Made by a program: the position numbers and the translations under genes. The notes beneath the pieces were generated by a model that did not search any database, was not told where the DNA came from, and saw only the letters and a program-made list of their open reading frames with translations. A stretch of 7,992 bases of DNA from an uncultured Oscillospiraceae bacterium (GTDB lineage Bacteria > Bacillota > Clostridia > Oscillospirales > Oscillospiraceae). Where the stretch lies: positions 1 through 7,992 of the forward strand of contig CAKTMO010000037.1 of the NCBI GenBank assembly GCA_934573935.1, read 5' to 3'. Position 1 is the first letter of the stretch; each line of letters starts with the position of its first letter. Shown piece by piece: positions 5,402 to 7,992 of this stretch.

Positions 5402-6817
5402 ATGGAGCGGTTATCGAAGAATTATGAGGAAAACGTCCTGACACTGAACGGGCTGCTGGGCGTGGGGCGCTGCTTTGATATGATCGCGCGGGACTTTGTG
5501 GTCGGCGGGAAGCGGGCGCGGCTGTGGGTCGTGGATGGCTACGGCGATGACGCCGTGATCGAACGGATGCTGAGCTTCTGGCTCGCGCTGCCGGAGATCG
5601 GCGCGGCCGGCACGATGCAGCAGTTTATCGACCGGTACATCACTTTCAGCGAGGTGGACGCCGAGCAGCGCGTAAGGAACGCGGTGACGGGCGTTTTCCT
5701 TGGAAAAACGCTGCTGCTGGTCGAAGACTATGATGAATGCGCGCTGATCGACGCCAAGCAGTATCCCGCCCGCAGCGTGGAGGAGCCATCCTCCGGCAAG
5801 GTGCTGCGCGGCGCACACGATGGGTTCATCGAAACGCTCGTGGCCAATGCGGCGCTCCTGCGCCGGCGGATCCGCGATCCGCAGCTTACGCTTGAAGGAC
5901 ACAAGGTCTCGGACTGCTCACGCGCCGATGTGGTTCTCTGTTATCTGGAAAACAAGGTGGACCGGCGCCTGCTTGACGAAGTGCGGCGCAAGCTTACCGC
6001 CATTGATGTGCGCTCCATCGCCATGAGCCAGGAAAGCGTTGCCGAGGCAATGATGGGAAAAGGGCAGTGGTGGAATCCATTTCCCAAGGTTCGCTACACC
6101 GAGCGGCCCGATGCTGCGACTGCCTGCGTGATGGAGGGCGACATCATTGTGCTGGTGGACAACACTCCGGCGGCAATGATCCTGCCCACGCATTTTTTCG
6201 ATTTTGTGCAGGAGTCGAACGATTTCTACTTTCCGCCGCTGATCGGCACTTATCTGCGCATCCTTCGCTTTGTGGTCTTCCTGCTCACGATGTTCATTAC
6301 GCCCGTGTGGTATCTTCTCGTCAAGGATCCGTCGCGCACGCAGGCGGGGCTTGCATTCCTCGCCATCGACAGCGAGTATTCCGTGCCGCTGCTGGTGCAG
6401 CTGCTGCTGGCGGAGTTTATCGTAGACCTTCTGAAGCTTGCTTCGCTCAATACGCCGGATGTGTTTTCCAATTCCTTCAGTATGCTCGGCGCGCTTGTGC
6501 TTGGCGATTTTGCCGTGCAGGCGCACTGGCTGGTGCCGGAGGTGCTGGCGTATATGGCGTTCGTCGCCATCGCAAACTTTGCCCAGCCGAGCTATGAGCT
6601 GGGCTATGCGTTCAAGCTGCTGCGGCTGCTGTTGCTGCTGCTCATCGGCGCGCTGGACTGGATCGGCCTTGTGGCCGGCTGCGCGGCGATCGCTGTGCTT
6701 CTGGCGGCAACAAAGCCCATCGTCGGCCGGGGCTATCTCTATCCGCTCTGCCCGCTGGACAAAAAGGCGCTGCTCGCGCTGCTGATCCGCAAGCCGATCA
6801 GCAGGGAAAACACCTGA
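5402..6817 (+). CDS. spoVAF: SpoVAF/GerA-family spore germination protein
   Basis: This protein of about 471 residues belongs to the GerA A-subunit superfamily and looks closest to SpoVAF. The start SKNYEENVLTLNGLLGVGRCFDM and the GGKRARLWVVDGY stretch are SpoVAF-like. The soluble half ends with the family signature NPFPKVRYTERPD (RYTERPD at 231-237), then GDIIVLVDNTPAAMILPTHF. Residues about 284-440 form roughly five membrane segments, including a hydrophobic run near 404-437. Length is close to the 490 or so of the B. subtilis protein. SpoVAF is an inner spore membrane protein that associates with the germinant receptor/SpoVA machinery and with YqhR (FigP) to boost ion release during germination. 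Usually the gene is the last of the spoVA operon; here it stands alone behind a truncated sigma gene and its own putative sigma-G promoter. A GerA-type receptor A subunit is the main alternative, but no B or C subunit gene is next to it. The gene ends convergently with gdhA. Confidence 0.87.
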   Translation: MERLSKNYEENVLTLNGLLGVGRCFDMIARDFVVGGKRARLWVVDGYGDDAVIERMLSFWLALPEIGAAGTMQQFIDRYITFSEVDAEQRVRNAVTGVFLGKTLLLVEDYDECALIDAKQYPARSVEEPSSGKVLRGAHDGFIETLVANAALLRRRIRDPQLTLEGHKVSDCSRADVVLCYLENKVDRRLLDEVRRKLTAIDVRSIAMSQESVAEAMMGKGQWWNPFPKVRYTERPDAATACVMEGDIIVLVDNTPAAMILPTHFFDFVQESNDFYFPPLIGTYLRILRFVVFLLTMFITPVWYLLVKDPSRTQAGLAFLAIDSEYSVPLLVQLLLAEFIVDLLKLASLNTPDVFSNSFSMLGALVLGDFAVQAHWLVPEVLAYMAFVAIANFAQPSYELGYAFKLLRLLLLLLIGALDWIGLVAGCAAIAVLLAATKPIVGRGYLYPLCPLDKKALLALLIRKPISRENT

Positions 6818-6834
6818 GTGCGCCGCATTGCCTG

Positions 6835-6874
6835 AAAAAGAAAAAATGCAGCACCCTGACGGGTGCTGCATTTT
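6835..6874. terminator. Bidirectional terminator between spoVAF and gdhA
   Basis: A perfect 14-bp stem (6843-6856 with 6861-6874) with a TGAC loop is flanked on its left by an A-rich run (6835-6846), which reads as a strong T-tract for gdhA on the minus strand. On its right, TTTT (6871-6874) serves spoVAF transcripts less strongly. It is placed for two convergent genes. Confidence 0.88.
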
Positions 6875-6890
6875 CAGCTTGTTGCGGTCC

Positions 6891-6916
6891 ATGCGCACGG
6901 ACGCGCACGGATGCGA
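6891..6916. repeat. Short tandem repeat of a 10-base unit
   Basis: ATGCGCACGG, ACGCGCACGG and ATGCGA follow each other, about 2.5 copies of a 10-base unit with one change. It lies in the gdhA 3' untranslated region between the stop codon and the terminator. No function is evident, and it may be chance or slippage. Confidence 0.4.
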
Positions 6917-6936
6917 TCAGGTCAGACGATTTTCGA

Positions 6937-7992
6937 TTAGAAAATGCCCTGAGCCATCATCGCGTCAGCGACCTTCTGGAAGCCGGCGATGTTGGCGCCA
7001 GCGACCAGGTCGTAGCCCAGGCCGTAACGCTCGGCAGCCTCAACGGAAGCATCATAGATGTTCTTCATGATGGCCTGCATCTTGGCATCAACTTCCTCAG
7101 CGGTCCAGTAGATACGCTGAGCGTTCTGAGCCATTTCGAGTTCGGAGACGGAAACGCCGCAGGCGTTAACAGCCTTGGAGGGAGCGACGACCATGTGCTT
7201 CTGCTCCTTCAGGAACTCAAGCGCATCGTTGGTGGTGGGCATATTGGCGACCTCGATGTAGTACTTGACGCCGGACTCGGCGATCTTCTTGGCCCACTCC
7301 ATGTTAACATCGTTCTGGGTAGCGGCGGGCATGTAAACGTCAACGTCCTTGACGCCCCAGCACTTCTGACCCTCAACGAACTCAACGCCGAACTTGTCAG
7401 CATAGGGCTTGCAGTGCATCGGATCCTTGGCGCGCATCTCAAGGATGAAGTTGAGCTTCTCTTCACCGCAGACGCCATCCGGGTCATGGATGTAGCCGTC
7501 GGGGCCGGCGAAGTAGGTGACCTTACCGCCGAGCTCGTCGATCTTCTTCATGATGCCCCAGCCCACGTTGCCGTAGCCGGACATAGCGACGCGGATGCCC
7601 TTGACTTCCTTGCCGTCGTGCTTCAGGACTTCGCGCAGATAATAGACGGCGCCGAAACCAGTCGCCTCGGGACGGAGGATGGAACCACCGGTGCAGATGG
7701 CCTTGCCGGACATAGCGCCGAACTCGGCAGCGCCGACGATGCGGCGATACTGACCGTACAGATAACCGACCTCGCGGCCGCCGACACCAACGTCACCGGC
7801 GGGGCAGTCGATGTCCTGACCGATGTGACGATGGAACTCGGTCATGAAGGCCTGGCAGAAGCGCATGACTTCGCCGTCGCTGCGGCCGATGGGGGAGAAG
7901 TCGGAACCGCCCTTGGCGCCGCCGATGGGCAGGCAGGTCAGAGCATCTTTGAAGGTCTGCTCGAAGCCGAGGAACTTGATGATGGAGAGGTT
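6937..7992 (-). CDS. gdhA: NAD-type glutamate dehydrogenase (5' end outside window)
   Basis: This is hexameric family I glutamate dehydrogenase, interconverting glutamate with 2-oxoglutarate and ammonia in the cytosol. The visible 351 residues are the C-terminal four-fifths of an enzyme of about 445. The frame stays open to the window edge, with conserved residues before the internal Met at 7866, so that Met is not the start. Numbering from the first visible codon, the substrate motif PIGGAKGGSDF (22-32) has the catalytic-region Lys27, CPAGDVGVGGREVG (63-76) has the catalytic Asp67, and LRPEATGFG (106-114) precedes the Rossmann glycine loop SGYGNVGWG (138-146). The second beta-strand ends GPDGYIHD (163-170), as in the NAD-specific Clostridium symbiosum enzyme, where Pro and Asp there disfavour NADP; NAD use is inferred from this. 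Codon use is more biased (heavy GCC, GGC, AAG, ATC) than in neighbouring genes, suggesting high expression. The promoter and start lie beyond 7992; transcription ends at the hairpin 6835-6874. Confidence 0.96.
   Translation of the reverse strand, partial: NLSIIKFLGFEQTFKDALTCLPIGGAKGGSDFSPIGRSDGEVMRFCQAFMTEFHRHIGQDIDCPAGDVGVGGREVGYLYGQYRRIVGAAEFGAMSGKAICTGGSILRPEATGFGAVYYLREVLKHDGKEVKGIRVAMSGYGNVGWGIMKKIDELGGKVTYFAGPDGYIHDPDGVCGEEKLNFILEMRAKDPMHCKPYADKFGVEFVEGQKCWGVKDVDVYMPAATQNDVNMEWAKKIAESGVKYYIEVANMPTTNDALEFLKEQKHMVVAPSKAVNACGVSVSELEMAQNAQRIYWTAEEVDAKMQAIMKNIYDASVEAAERYGLGYDLVAGANIAGFQKVADAMMAQGIF

Larger units (their letters stand above)
5196..5441 (+). pseudogene. Truncated ECF-type RNA polymerase sigma factor (5' stub)
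   Basis: The frame starting at GTG 5196 reads VNDEQIIALYWARQEAAIAE, then ETALKYGGLCTRVAGNILAS and EDSEECVNDTYFAAF. This is the typical N-terminus of clostridial ECF sigma factors through region 2.2. Recognisable similarity stops near 5360. The expected continuation (the AWN.IPP-type stretch, regions 2.3-2.4 and all of region 4) is absent; the frame runs on through unrelated sequence and stops at 5441, inside the spoVAF start region. About 55 of the usual 160-190 residues remain, so it cannot bind promoters as a sigma factor. No good Shine-Dalgarno precedes the GTG, so the original 5' end may also be damaged. The stub lies between a strong terminator and spoVAF, and its last codons overlap spoVAF by 40 bases. 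A deletion joining the sigma gene to spoVAF is the simplest reading. A short regulatory peptide or translational coupling with spoVAF cannot be ruled out. Confidence 0.72.

Noticed and set aside
5918..6898. 326-residue minus-strand frame opposite spoVAF
   Set aside because: It is rich in Gln, His and Arg, has no recognisable motif, and runs through the bidirectional terminator. spoVAF on the other strand has clear family signatures.
6937..7866. Met at 7866 as the start of glutamate dehydrogenase
   Set aside because: The frame continues upstream to the window edge with the conserved substrate-binding PIGGAKGG motif, so the true start is outside the window.

Overview
The window looks like chromosomal DNA of a GC-rich, endospore-forming member of the Clostridia, probably near the Oscillospirales/Ruminococcaceae. 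The grounds are a SpoVAF/GerA-family spore germination protein, a sodium:neurotransmitter-symporter-type amino-acid transporter, a clostridial-type NAD-dependent glutamate dehydrogenase, a DUF2156 protein of the kind common in gut Clostridia, and many GC-rich hairpin terminators. The genus call is inference. The content is mostly ordinary, and I see no phage, insertion sequence, CRISPR array or defence system.

Layout. Bases 1-142 hold a minus-strand tRNA-Pro(GGG) with encoded CCA, followed by a long hairpin terminator; its promoter lies at 173-201. Bases 243-965 (minus) encode a secreted or membrane-anchored NodB-type polysaccharide deacetylase. It lies just downstream of a strong terminator (996-1030) that ends the gene before it, an NSS-family sodium-coupled amino-acid transporter (1054-2529, minus). 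A LysR-type regulator (GTG start at 2712, plus) is divergent from the transporter. The two promoters overlap in the 182-bp space between them, and the transporter leader carries a run of four inverted repeats. Together they look like a classic LysR divergon in which the regulator controls the transporter.

Next is a plus-strand gene (3688-5088) joining a DUF2156/MprF-C-terminal-like region to a RimJ/RimL-like GNAT acetyltransferase, with its own promoter and a perfect 15-bp terminator. Downstream is the 5' stub of an ECF sigma factor gene (5196-5360), broken after region 2.2. A putative sigma-G-type promoter lies at the break and is followed by an orphan spoVAF gene (5402-6817), separate from any spoVA operon visible here. 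A bidirectional terminator (6835-6874) separates spoVAF from the convergent glutamate dehydrogenase gene gdhA (6937 to the window edge, minus), whose 5' end lies outside the window.

Functional links are loose. The transporter and gdhA both concern amino-acid use, and amino acids are typical energy sources of such Clostridia. SpoVAF and perhaps the deacetylase belong to spore or envelope biology. The most interesting points are the sigma-factor stub with a sporulation-type promoter at its broken end, the DUF2156-GNAT fusion, and the palindrome-rich transporter leader.
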